DNA of 64,000 bases from Petrolisthes cinctipes (taxonomy: Eukaryota; Arthropoda; Malacostraca; Decapoda; Porcellanidae). The translations under genes and the position numbers were made by a program. This document shows, piece by piece, positions 11,219 to 19,857 of this stretch (its first letter is position 1; every line of letters starts with the position of its first letter). The stretch spans positions 459,001 through 523,000 of the forward strand of contig JAWQEG010000167.1 of assembly GCA_033782935.1 (NCBI GenBank), in the 5' to 3' direction. Under the pieces are notes generated by a model, which worked only from the letters and a program-made list of their open reading frames with translations, was not told the origin of the DNA and did not search any database.

Positions 11219-11929
11219 TGTATAGTGGCGATCTGGTGGCTTACCAAACCACGTAGCGTAGGTTCCAGGTGGATAGAAGCACCTGTAAAGTCCAGTGGGT
11301 TTATTAAGCAAAAGATAAAGAGGAGAGGGGCAATGTGTACGTGTTGCCCTGCCGAGCTCGTGAGCTAATCTAAAGCATTGTGGGTAATGCGTTGTTGCCA
11401 TGTGTGTATCTAGGCAGTGTTGCTTTATTAAGAGATACACATGTATAATACAGTTATATCAACATATGTATGTACAGTCACTCATAAAAATAAAGACCCC
11501 CCACAGGCAAGACACCTTTTAACTCGTGTAATATCGGTTCTGGTAACATTGTACCTGAAGTCAGAGGTGGTGGTGTGGATGGTGTTTGGAGGAAGGTTGG
11601 TTTGCTCAAAACATTATCCCAACTCATGCTTCGTCTCATCTACCATTAGTTACAAATGTGTTTAGCAAATCAACTTCATATCTCAAGCGCTATCACTGAC
11701 GTCACGTACACTGTTGCCAGAACCGATATCACAAGTATAAGAAGGTGACTGGCCTAGGGGATCTTCATTTTTATGAGTGACTGTACATGCATGATGAATA
11801 CGTATTATATGTCTGCAAGTATGAGAGGGTAGATTAAAGTGCATATGCAATATGGGTCATGTTCCATTCTTGGCACCACTGTATGAACGTGCTAGCGGTG
11901 CGGGAGTTTGAATGTTTCTCGTATCTACA
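11219..11929 (-). repeat. Gypsy 5' LTR interrupted by a MITE
   Basis: Homologous to 4964-5363 end to end apart from the insertion at 11475-11783. It ends GTATCTACA and is followed by GTTTT, the right copy of the target duplication. Confidence 0.92.
11475..11783. mobile_element. Tc1/mariner-type MITE inside the LTR
   Basis: 309 bp starting CAGTCACTCATAAAAATAAA and ending with the inverse TTTTTATGAGTGACTG, flanked by TA on both sides (11473-11474 and 11784-11785). The empty site is visible in the other LTR (ATGTATGTACATGCATG), which has a single TA, so the target duplication is proven within the window. The inverted arms extend inward (CGGTTCTGG with CCAGAACCG). No transposase. Confidence 0.92.
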
Positions 11930-11934
11930 GTTTT

Positions 11935-12130
11935 AATACACACATCCTCATACACACAGATACAGACACACACAAATAGACACACAGGCAGACAATAAGA
12001 AACATAGGCAGACAGAAAGACATACAGGTAGACAGAAAGTCACACAGGCAGACAGAAAGACATACAGGCAGACAGAAAGACATACAGGCAGACAGACAGG
12101 CATACAGGCAGACAGAAAGACACACACAGG
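11935..12130. repeat. CAGACAGAAAGACATACAGG minisatellite
   Basis: About ten imperfect copies of a 20-bp unit, preceded by CA-rich sequence and followed by (AC)n at 12167-12198. The Cys/Leu/Val-rich open frames on the minus strand are repeat artefacts. Confidence 0.85.
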
Positions 12131-12163
12131 CACAGAGATATAATCATTCAGTCTTGTATTGTT

Positions 12164-12199
<36 letters not shown>

Positions 12200-12229
12200 C
12201 TTGTATTGTTATAACACACACACACTCAC

Positions 12230-12441
12230 CTGAAGAACAGCACACCCTTGACCTGTCATGTTGATAGAGACTGTAGTTGGCAGTGTTGGCATGGGTTCAT
12301 ATGGTTCCAGCAGTTTGTTGTTGTCAGTGATGTTAAAGGTGTGTGTAAAGTTGCTTGCAGTGACAACAGCCTTTACATTGAGTGTCCCTTGGCGTAAATG
12401 GCCCTCATAAGTGGCCAAAGCTTGTAGGGCCACTATTGTGT
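12230..12441 (-). CDS. Alpha-2-macroglobulin/TEP exon: end of thioester domain into CUB-like region
   Basis: The minus strand encodes DTIVALQALATYEGH, VKAVVTASNFTHTFNI, NNKLLEPYEPMP and SINMTGQGCAVLQ. The family pattern is QDTVVALQAL...KFQVDNNNRLLLQ...VTGEGCVYLQ, so the identification is strong. The donor is GTGAGTGTG at 12229, after a phase-0 CAG codon. The acceptor is AG at 12443-12442; splicing there to the previous exon (phase 0) loses one base and would give a stop at the third codon. One missing G at the acceptor would repair it. Two N-x-S/T sites are visible. Flanked by minisatellites on both sides. Confidence 0.88.
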
Positions 12442-12459
12442 CTTAGAATATAAGATAAG

Positions 12460-13250
12460 TATGGTATTAGTGGCCTTAATAAGTGGCCATAACCTGTAAA
12501 TTAGTGGCCCTAATAATTGGCCATAACCTGTAAATTAGTGGCCCTAATCAGTAGTCATTACTTCTGTGTATGTATGTATGTATGGAGTCATCATACTGGT
12601 GTGTAGGTATGTATGTATGTTTGGAGTCATCATACCAGTGTGTATGTATGTTTGGAGTCATCATACCGGTGTGTATGTATGGAGTCATCATACCAGTGTG
12701 TATGTATGTATGTATGTTTAGAGTCATCATACCAGTGTGTATGTATGTATGTATGTTTGGAGTAATCATACCAGTGTGTATATATGGAGTAATCATACCA
12801 GTATGTATGTATGGAGTCATCATACCAGTGTGTATGTATGTATGGAGTTATCATACCAGTGTGTATGTATGTATGGAGTCATCATACCAGTGTGTATGTA
12901 TGTATGGAGTCATCATACCGGTATGTATGTATGTATGGAGTCATCATACCGGTATGTATGTATAGTCATCATACCAGTGTGTATATATAGGGTCATCATA
13001 CCAGTGTGTATATAATATTATAGGGTCATCATACCAGTGTGTATGTATAGGGTCATCATACCAGTATGTATGTATAGACATCATACCAGTATATATAGGG
13101 TCATCATACCAGTGTGTATATATAGGGTCATCATACCAGTATGTATGTATAGAGTCATCATACCAGTATGTATGTATAGGGTCATCATACCAGTATGTAT
13201 GTATAGGGTCATCATACCAGTATGTATGTATAGGGTCATCATACCAACAC
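12460..13250. repeat. Minisatellite block (GTGGCCATAACC and GTATGTATGGAGTCATCATACC)
   Basis: 12465-12560 holds a few copies of the GTGGCCATAACCTGTAAATTA unit that forms a long array at 41433-41990. 12565-13250 holds about 25 copies of a 25-33 bp unit built around GGAGTCATCATACCAGTGTG plus a variable number of GTAT. The open frames on both strands are repeat artefacts. Confidence 0.9.
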
Positions 13251-13289
13251 TACACCATCGTCAACATAGTGCCACTTAACATCTTTGAG

Positions 13290-14150
13290 ATAGTTTAAGC
13301 GAGAGAGGTTATAATTTTGATCTTTCCAAGAGAACTTTTGAGAGAAAAAAGCAATACGAATTTTGAGGGTAGTAAAATTAAAGATTGAGTTGCATATCAC
13401 AGAAGGAATGGGGAGGTTAATTTGAAGGATTAGAATGAGCTGAAATGAACCGTATTATCGAGGCCTTTTTTCTGCCCAAGTTGGAGATGAGGAAGGTCCG
13501 AGGTGAGGCTTACCACTGCATCTTCACGTGATGTGGAGAGCAGCTGCTGGGATGGGTGGTTTACAAACAGGTGGAGTAGTGTGAAGTGTATCATCAGCAT
13601 ATGAGTGGATAGACGAGGATATACAGCTAAGAAGGTAAATCAATGAAATGGAGAAAGGAAGTAGATGATAGAACAGATCCCTGAGGAACAATACTGTTGA
13701 TTGTCTTAGAGGAAGAACTTTGACTGGCTACAACAGTAGCTATAGAGCGGTCGGGAAGGATACTATATCAAAGGTACAGATGATAAATAGAAGCCTAATG
13801 AGAACAGTTTGGACATTAAAGCTGCGACAGATATCATAAACTTTTGATATGTCTATCTTGACAGTAAAACTTTCGTCGAATTTCAAATTTCCGAGATAGA
13901 AGATGACCATGAATCAGAAAGGAGAGATAAAAGATCGGCAATAGAGCGTCTTTGAAGAAAACCATATTAACGAGTAAAATGCTTTTAAGGAGAGGTTCTT
14001 TTGTTGGTGAAATGGAAGGTCTTAGAGTCCTCCAGACGGTGCCACGAAACATTTTCCTTATTAGTATCACTAAAGGTGTTTGTTTTCTGGTATAGTTAGG
14101 AGCCTTCCAATTCACCAACAAGCTAATCTCTTCTGAAAATTTGCATAACA
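13290..14150 (-). pseudogene. Jockey-like LINE fragment (RT)
   Basis: The DNA reads, on the minus strand, as the same element family as 29084-32003 and 56078-56957. Landmarks are the SSFLIHGH-type shadow peptide, a TCCTCTAAGACAATCAACAG block (the SQSINSGVPQGSVL region) and a GCTGATGATACACTTCAC block. Many stops and indels. It lies within the intron between the A2M exons at 14271 and 12441. Confidence 0.65.
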
Positions 14151-14159
14151 TCCACTTAC

Positions 14160-14262
14160 CTATGTGGAATAAAATCCAACGTAACGTATCCTAATCTAAC
14201 CTAACGTCCGCTTACCTATGTGAAATAAAATCCGACAAACCTAACCTAACCTAACCTAACGT
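14160..14262 (-). repeat. Two tandem copies of an A2M exon end with splice donor
   Basis: The minus strand repeats the motif GGATTCTATTCC...CAG|GTAGGTGGACG from the exon end at 14271-14290, as GGATTTTATTTCACATAG|GTAAGC and GGATTTTATTCCACATAG|GTAAGT. Each is followed by GGACGTTAGG-like intron sequence and CCTAA repeats. They are exon-intron boundary duplicates placed downstream of the real donor. Confidence 0.8.
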
Positions 14263-14270
14263 CCACCTAC

Positions 14271-14422
14271 CTGTCTGGAATAGAATCCGCCCTGACCGTT
14301 ACGTTGTGTTGTAATTCATTTGACTATCCCCCCGGCTGTTAGTACTTTGTTTACAGGGTCGTGTGTCATCATGGCAAGGATGGCGTAACCTGCTGTCTCT
14401 AGGCTGGCGGCCTTACTGCTGC
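14271..14422 (-). CDS. Alpha-2-macroglobulin/TEP exon with in-frame TGA
   Basis: The minus strand reads SSKAASLETAGYAILAMM, THDPVNKVLTAGGIVK, then TGA (14318-14316), then ITTQRNGQGGFYSRQ. The family pattern is VEMTSYVLLAYLT...IVKWITKQQNAQGGFSSTQ, so the TGA sits exactly at the conserved Trp. The acceptor is ACAG at 14423; the incoming phase 1 from exon 32186-32450 gives a clean G+GC join. The donor CAG|GTAGGTGG is at 14270. The change is consistent with a TGG-to-TGA nonsense allele, pseudogenisation or a base error. The 17.8-kb intron upstream contains the LINE array. Confidence 0.82.
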
Positions 14423-14444
14423 CTGTATTTGGTAACCATTAACG

Positions 14445-14640
14445 TAGTAAACAATGTGAAAGTAAACATTAAAACAGTAAACATTGTGAAAGTAAAGATT
14501 AATGTAATTAACTTTGTGAAAATTTACATTTAAACAGTAAACATTGTGAAAAGAGACAGTAAAACAGTAAACATTGTGAAAGTAAACAATAAAACTATAA
14601 ACATTGTGAAAGTAAACAGCAAACATTGTGAAAAGAAACA
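14445..14640. repeat. GTAAACATTGTGAAA minisatellite
   Basis: About seven imperfect copies of a 27-36 bp unit based on AGTAAACATTGTGAAAGTAAA. Non-coding. Confidence 0.85.
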
Positions 14641-14736
14641 TAAGGGGACACCAACTAAGTAAATATAAATAGGCAACAGTAATATTTATGGATTATTTGG
14701 AGTGTTACTAATTCCTATAAAGTCTAAACATTATAA

Positions 14737-14738
<2 letters not shown>

Positions 14739-14802
<64 letters not shown>
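14739..14802. repeat. (GA)n tract at the 3' end of CR1 copy 1
   Basis: A 64-bp pure GA run (TC on the LINE strand) directly abutting the LINE 3' end GTTACAAGGAGTTACAAGG (plus strand). Confidence 0.95.
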
Positions 14803-14804
<2 letters not shown>

Positions 14805-14945
14805 ACAAGGAGTTACAAGGAAAAGAAGTACCCTAGGGGACCTTACGATCCATACAAAGAGGGTACCTGTGGGTTTAGTTGCGCAAGTAGGCGACCGTCC
14901 TCGAATGTGTCATGTGAAACCATCAAGGAACACTCGCACAACGGC

Positions 14946-17672
14946 TTAAACACCTAGACGATGGTTTAAGGCTTTGTCTAATCTGGACTTGAACTGATCC
15001 ACAGAGTTGCTGTTGACTACATCAGCAGGAAGCGCGTTCCAAGTACCGCAGATGCTGTATGTAAAGAACTTACCACACAGATCACGGTTGTATCGCTTCA
15101 GTTCAAGTTTGTAGCCATGATTCCTGGTTGTGCCCTCACTGAGTTGGAAAATGTCCCTGTAGTCTACATTGTCAAAGCCTCGTAGTATTTTAAACACTTC
15201 GATAAGCTGACCACGCAGTCTCCAGGTTTCCAAAGAGAACAGGTCGAGTTCTATCAACCGCTCTTTATAGCTCTTGTGTCTAAGAGAGGGTATAAGTTTG
15301 GTTGCCCTGGCTTGCACTCGTTCCAATCTCGCGACATCCTTTCGGTAAGAAGGACTCCAAAACTGGACTGCATACTCCAGGTGCGGTCGGACAAGGGAAT
15401 TGTACAGACAAAGTACTATCTCCTTGTTCCGGTATCCAAACTGTCGCTTTATGTACCCTAACATCCTTTGGGCTTTCTTCTCAGCCTCAATACACTGCTT
15501 TGAGAACTTGAGGTCGCTGGTGATAGTTACACCCAAGTCTTTCTCAGTATCAGTGCTTATGAGAGCATTGCCCTTAAGGTTATACTCTGTTCGGGGGTTT
15601 CTGTGGCCTATATGCATAACTTTGCATTTGTTCACGTTAAATGGCATTTGCCACGTGTCAGACCACTCCCCGATCTTCCTAAGATCTTCTTGTAAGCGGT
15701 TAGTATTTCCTTCTTTCGTGACATTCATACCAAGCTTAGTATCATCGGCGAATTTGGAAATCTTGGCAACCATGTCACCATCCACGTCATTAACATAGAT
15801 GATAAACAGTAGTGGTCCCAGAACAGAACCTTGGGGAACACCGCTAGTAACGGGCACCCACTCTGAAGCCTGTCCATTCACTACCACCCGCTGCCGTCTG
15901 TCACTTAGCCAGTTCTCTATCCAATTTGCCACATTTCCGTCTATGCCCAGTGCACGCACTTTCCGAAGGAGGCGGCGGTGGGGTACCTTATCAAAGGCTT
16001 TCTGAAAGTCTAAGTAGACAACATCGACCGCTTTATCCCGATCATGCTCACTGAAAACAAAATGGAAGAATTCCACCAGATTTGTGAGGCATGACCGGTG
16101 CTGCCGGAACCCATGCTGGGAACCCCTCAGTAGCATATTTGATTCTAAGTGTGCTGTTATTTTGTCCACCATGATGCTCTCCATGAGTTTACAGACTATC
16201 GAGGTTAAACTGATGGGTCTGTAGTTTGACGGTTGGCTAGCATCTCCCTTCTTGAAGATAGGAGTCACCTCTGCCTCACGCCAGTCTCTAGGAACGCATC
16301 CAGTCTGGATTACTCTGTTGAAGACCGTGCACAGGTGCCGTGATACTTCACCATGCACTTCTTTCAACACTCTAGGTAAGAACCCATCCGGACCGGGGGA
16401 CTTGTTTGCTTTTAATTCGATTATTTTTCTCTCGATTTCTTCTTGGGTGAAGACCATTGACTCCAACTTCTCACTGAGGGAGTCCAAAGGTTCAAGAATG
16501 GGACCACTCTCCTCAGAGAACACTGAAGAGAAATACTCATTTAAGAGGTTAGCATTTTCTGCATCAGAGTGCATCAATGCTCCATCCTCATTCACCAAGG
16601 GACCGATCCTGCGTCGGATTGGTTTACGGCCATTCACATAACTGAAAAACTCCTTGGGGTTCTCTTTGCAGAGTCTAGCCACACGGACCTCCTCAGCACG
16701 CTTAGCCGCCCTTATTTTGGACTTCACGTTTCGATTCAGTCTTCTATGACCGTCAAAGTCCCCAGATGCCTTCGCTCGACGATACGCAGTTCTCCTCTCC
16801 CTTAGTAGGTTACGGATTTCCCGATTAAACCACTTAGGTTGAATGAACTTCTGACCTGTTCCCTTCAGAGGAATAAAGCGCGACTGAAGTTCCATGAAGG
16901 AAGACAAGAATGACCTCCACAGATCATCAGCACTCTCTCCCTCTTCTAGTTCCATTTCAGCAACGCTTTCACGAAGACCTGCAAAGTTCGCTCTCCCCAT
17001 GTCTAATTTTCTATGCACCGGGGTCACGGACTCCATATTAGGGACTTTAACTGAAAATCTTATAAGCTTGTGGTCGCTTCCACCTATTTCTTCGTTTACA
17101 GAGAGGTCTTGAATGATGTCATCCTCTGAGGTGAGGACCAAGTCGAGTATGTTAGCACCTCTTGTTGGCTCCCTTACCCATTGAGTGAGGAATTCATCAT
17201 TTACAAACTCCAAGAGTGGTGTGTTCTCGGCAGAGGGCTCTCTGGTTTCCCAGTCAACATGTGTGTTGAAGTCCCCCATAAGGATGCACACCCTGCCGTC
17301 CACTAGTTCACCCAGCAACTGGTATAGGTCCCTGTCCATCTCATTGAGTTGTCCAGGGGGTCTATAAAGCAGCAGGGTTCTGTATTTTGCAGTGCCTATT
17401 TCTAGGTCAACTCCAAGGAGCTCGTGGTTCGATGTGATGTTGCAGGTCATCAATTTGATGGAGTTCTTTACATACAACAGCACACCACCACCCCCTCTGT
17501 CCTCTCTATCTTTGTGGAAGAGTTGGTAGCCTGGAATCACGAATTCCCCTTCAAGATCTCTGTCTGAGGTTCTCAACCATGACTCCGTTATGGCCACCAT
17601 CTCGGGTTCCTCTGTCGCAACGAGGGCCCGCAGTTCCAAAAACTTGTTTCGGATGGACCTGGCGTTGAACAA
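14946..17672 (-). CDS. CR1-like LINE ORF2: endonuclease and reverse transcriptase
   Basis: 908 residues are open from TTG at 17672. The N-terminal apurinic-type endonuclease shows FNARSIRNK, ITESWL, GDFNTHVDW and GGSDHKLI. The RT shows NYRPISLTSIVCKLMES, QHGFR, VYLDFQKAFDKVPH, SGVPQGSVLGPLLF and the catalytic FADDTKLG. The C-terminus has SLVRPHLEYAVQFWSP and RVQARATKLIP, typical of CR1/Jockey-group elements. No stop interrupts it. No ATG precedes the endonuclease core; the frame is open back to about 17775 and overlaps the end of ORF1 in the -1 frame. It would nick and copy the element RNA at the target. Confidence 0.93.
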   Translation of the reverse strand: MFNARSIRNKFLELRALVATEEPEMVAITESWLRTSDRDLEGEFVIPGYQLFHKDREDRGGGGVLLYVKNSIKLMTCNITSNHELLGVDLEIGTAKYRTLLLYRPPGQLNEMDRDLYQLLGELVDGRVCILMGDFNTHVDWETREPSAENTPLLEFVNDEFLTQWVREPTRGANILDLVLTSEDDIIQDLSVNEEIGGSDHKLIRFSVKVPNMESVTPVHRKLDMGRANFAGLRESVAEMELEEGESADDLWRSFLSSFMELQSRFIPLKGTGQKFIQPKWFNREIRNLLRERRTAYRRAKASGDFDGHRRLNRNVKSKIRAAKRAEEVRVARLCKENPKEFFSYVNGRKPIRRRIGPLVNEDGALMHSDAENANLLNEYFSSVFSEESGPILEPLDSLSEKLESMVFTQEEIERKIIELKANKSPGPDGFLPRVLKEVHGEVSRHLCTVFNRVIQTGCVPRDWREAEVTPIFKKGDASQPSNYRPISLTSIVCKLMESIMVDKITAHLESNMLLRGSQHGFRQHRSCLTNLVEFFHFVFSEHDRDKAVDVVYLDFQKAFDKVPHRRLLRKVRALGIDGNVANWIENWLSDRRQRVVVNGQASEWVPVTSGVPQGSVLGPLLFIIYVNDVDGDMVAKISKFADDTKLGMNVTKEGNTNRLQEDLRKIGEWSDTWQMPFNVNKCKVMHIGHRNPRTEYNLKGNALISTDTEKDLGVTITSDLKFSKQCIEAEKKAQRMLGYIKRQFGYRNKEIVLCLYNSLVRPHLEYAVQFWSPSYRKDVARLERVQARATKLIPSLRHKSYKERLIELDLFSLETWRLRGQLIEVFKILRGFDNVDYRDIFQLSEGTTRNHGYKLELKRYNRDLCGKFFTYSICGTWNALPADVVNSNSVDQFKSRLDKALNHRLGV

Positions 17673-17707
17673 TAGAACCTTCAGGGAACCCCCAACTGCA
17701 GGGCTCC

Positions 17708-18985
17708 CTATACTCTTCCGTTTCCCGGTTTGGTCATTGTCTTGGTAGTGCTGGGGATATCCTTCTTCAGGATCTCAGCAAATGTCTTCTCTGGGGTCAC
17801 TCTAGCATAGCGACGAGGGCTCTCCTCCACGCTCGGTCGAGTGCTCCTGAGACATCGTCGGACGGCGTCTTCCATTAATTTGGAAAGCACTTCTTTCCCC
17901 TTTAGTGAGAGATGTGTGCCATCCCTCTGGTAGAGGTCATCTCTACCAAAGAGTGAGGTGTAGGGGTCCACAAAGAACACCCCCTCGGCAGTACACAAAT
18001 CAGCCAGGCGCTGATTTACTGCAATGTTCTTTGACAGAGCAGTCCCTAAAGGGCCTCTCCTTGGGAGCATGCCAACAACTACCCTTCTGCGGGTTTTTGA
18101 CCCACAGTCGTCTACTGCACCGAGCACATCCGAGAGGACTCCTTCGGTCATGCCTACTCTACCATTTCTCAGGTAGATGTCATTACCACTCACCATGAGT
18201 GCAATGACAGCAGATCTGTATGTTTGGATCCTCTCAGCTTCCTTTCGGAGGTCAGCATTGCCACAACCTGGCAAACAATTCACCTTCACAGAAGTGTGAA
18301 GGCGATCTGCCATTAGGGGTTCCAGCCCTCGTGCCTGGGAATCACCTACAATGTGTATATCCACAGGCCTCTCCTTGGTAGGAGCACGAGATGCCTTGTG
18401 AGGAACCCGAGAGTGTTTTGAATTCCTGCCGGGCTCGTCACTTCCTCCAGGTTGCTTCTTCTTCGTCTTCTTTTCCTTCTTCATTTTCTTTTCCTTCTTA
18501 TTTGATTCCTCACTTTCCTCTAATCCCTCCTCAATTGTCTTCTTGGGTTTTTCTTCCTTCTCCATATTCCCCTCCTCTTTTCCATCACACTTTTCTGCAG
18601 TATCTTTTCCTTCTGCAGTCTCTTTTCCCTCTTCATTGCTGTTCTTGTTGTTGTTCTTCTTCTTCTTCATGTTGTTTTTCTTCTTGTTCTTCTTCTTATT
18701 CTTTACCGCCGTGGTGGAGCTCTCCGGTGAAGAAGCTCCTTGGACTGCCTTGTCTCTCACATGGCAGTCACACCTCTCTGAGTCCATTCGGAGAACTTCC
18801 TCCTTTAGGGAGTTGTTCTCCTTCGTGAGCAGTGAGATGTGCTTCATCAACCTCTCCTCGAGTTTGCAAAAGTCGCAGACACTCGAGGAGTCTAGGTCGC
18901 TCGCACTCCTCCCGCTGAAGTCCTCACACCAGCGGTACACCTTGCATGTAGTACATGTAAATTTTCTTGCTGATGGACCAGTCAT
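17708..18985 (-). CDS. CR1-like LINE ORF1: zinc finger, coiled coil and SGNH esterase domain
   Basis: 425 residues from ATG at 18985. An N-terminal Cys cluster (CTTCKVYRWCEDF and CDFCKLEERL, residues about 10-45) is followed by a Leu-rich helix (ISLLTKENNSLKEEVL) and a long Lys/Glu/Asn low-complexity hinge. The C-terminal half has an SGNH/GDSL-esterase-like fold: HIVGDSQARGL (nucleophile Ser, about residue 215), VSGNDIYLRNG (Asn block) and RDGTHLS (Asp/His block, about residue 360). Esterase ORF1 proteins are known for CR1 and L2 clades. It probably binds the element RNA; the esterase role is not known. Intact. Confidence 0.88.
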   Translation of the reverse strand: MTGPSARKFTCTTCKVYRWCEDFSGRSASDLDSSSVCDFCKLEERLMKHISLLTKENNSLKEEVLRMDSERCDCHVRDKAVQGASSPESSTTAVKNKKKNKKKNNMKKKKNNNKNSNEEGKETAEGKDTAEKCDGKEEGNMEKEEKPKKTIEEGLEESEESNKKEKKMKKEKKTKKKQPGGSDEPGRNSKHSRVPHKASRAPTKERPVDIHIVGDSQARGLEPLMADRLHTSVKVNCLPGCGNADLRKEAERIQTYRSAVIALMVSGNDIYLRNGRVGMTEGVLSDVLGAVDDCGSKTRRRVVVGMLPRRGPLGTALSKNIAVNQRLADLCTAEGVFFVDPYTSLFGRDDLYQRDGTHLSLKGKEVLSKLMEDAVRRCLRSTRPSVEESPRRYARVTPEKTFAEILKKDIPSTTKTMTKPGNGRV

Positions 18986-19850
18986 CTCGCTCTAATTCAA
19001 TTTAGGACCAATAATACAATAGAAAAGGTAATGTGATTTGGTCTCGCGTAAGTCTCATCCGCCTACTTCCAGAGGGTTTTCGGTCGTTCGGCCAACAGAA
19101 ACCTTATGAGCCAAGCACACCAACCCTAAGGTCTCCCCTGGGTCGGACGGCCCCAATCGTGCCGCAGCTCCCAACTGAGCAGCACAAGAGTCCTAAGTAA
19201 ATGGGACTCTGATTTTTCGACAGGGGTGCTTGAAGTGTAACCGTCGTCCTACTAATCCCTACTAATCCTCCATCCGCGGCCAAACTTTAAGCAAATAGTA
19301 AAACTAAATGTCCACGACTTAATCCGAGATCTTTTACTGGCCTGGCAGCCAGCGAGGCACGAAAGCTCTCTCACCAAAGAGCAGTCGAGTCTTTAGGCAC
19401 CTAAGAACGGTCACAGGGAGCTGGTCAGGCTTATTAATCTAAGAGAATACCTACGGGGGTCCTGAGGCATCTCCATTACTCGTACCCCACACGCCTGAGA
19501 TCCCTTCAATCTCAGCCCTTTCGAAACCTGTGAGCGTTAAAAGGCGTTGTTTTAGGAGGTTCCAAAGCCTCCCTTCTCACACGGCATAAGGTAGCTGGTG
19601 AGGTCCTTAACAATAAAAACTTATATTGAAAGTGATGAAGATTTTTTTTTTTTTTTTTTTATGTTAGGACAGTTGAAGAGCAGTTGTGAAACTTAAAATT
19701 AACATGAAGATTTGACAACTCTTAGTCAGGATCCTAATAACGCTACCTTTCTGGCACGGGTAACCCAACTGGACTAAATGTCCCCCAGCATAGCTAGCAA
19801 AATTCAAACAGATCACACAAGCTCTCTCACCGACGGCAAGGTGGTTGTCG
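18986..19850 (-). other. CR1 copy 1 5' UTR
   Basis: Non-coding leader shared base for base, with few changes, with 25805-26674. It contains a T-run at about 19641-19660 (plus strand) and short GC-rich stretches. It is the likely site of the internal promoter, but no specific element is visible. Confidence 0.75.
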
Positions 19851-19857
19851 AGAGAGA

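Larger units (their letters stand above)
4964..11929 (-). mobile_element. Complete Ty3/gypsy LTR retrotransposon, coding-defective
   Basis: Two LTRs (4964-5363 and 11219-11929) begin TG and end CA on the plus strand. They are flanked by the 5-bp direct repeat GTTTT (4959-4963 and 11930-11934). The right LTR is 711 bp only because a 309-bp MITE plus a TA duplication lie inside it; without them both LTRs are 400 bp. On the minus strand the order is LTR, primer-binding site, gag, protease, RT, RNase H, integrase, polypurine tract, LTR, which is the gypsy order. Several stops and frameshifts break gag and pol. No envelope-like frame is present. A second MITE sits in the 5' leader (10492-11171). 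Confidence 0.93.
14803..19850 (-). mobile_element. Full-length CR1-like LINE, copy 1
   Basis: 5048 bp on the minus strand: a 5' UTR of about 865 bp, ORF1, ORF2, and a 3' UTR of about 140 bp ending in a tandem TTGTAACTCC/TTGTAACTC next to (TC)n. The 5' end (CGACAACCACC on the minus strand) also abuts TC repeats. It is nearly identical to 21625-26674 over its whole length, including a poly-T run in the 5' UTR and the same ends. This suggests recent activity. It lies within an A2M intron in the gene's own orientation. Confidence 0.92.

Noticed and set aside
12548..13279. Repeat peptides such as YGVIIPVCM and TPYIHTGMI
   Set aside because: Frames through a GTATGTATGGAGTCATC minisatellite with variable unit length.
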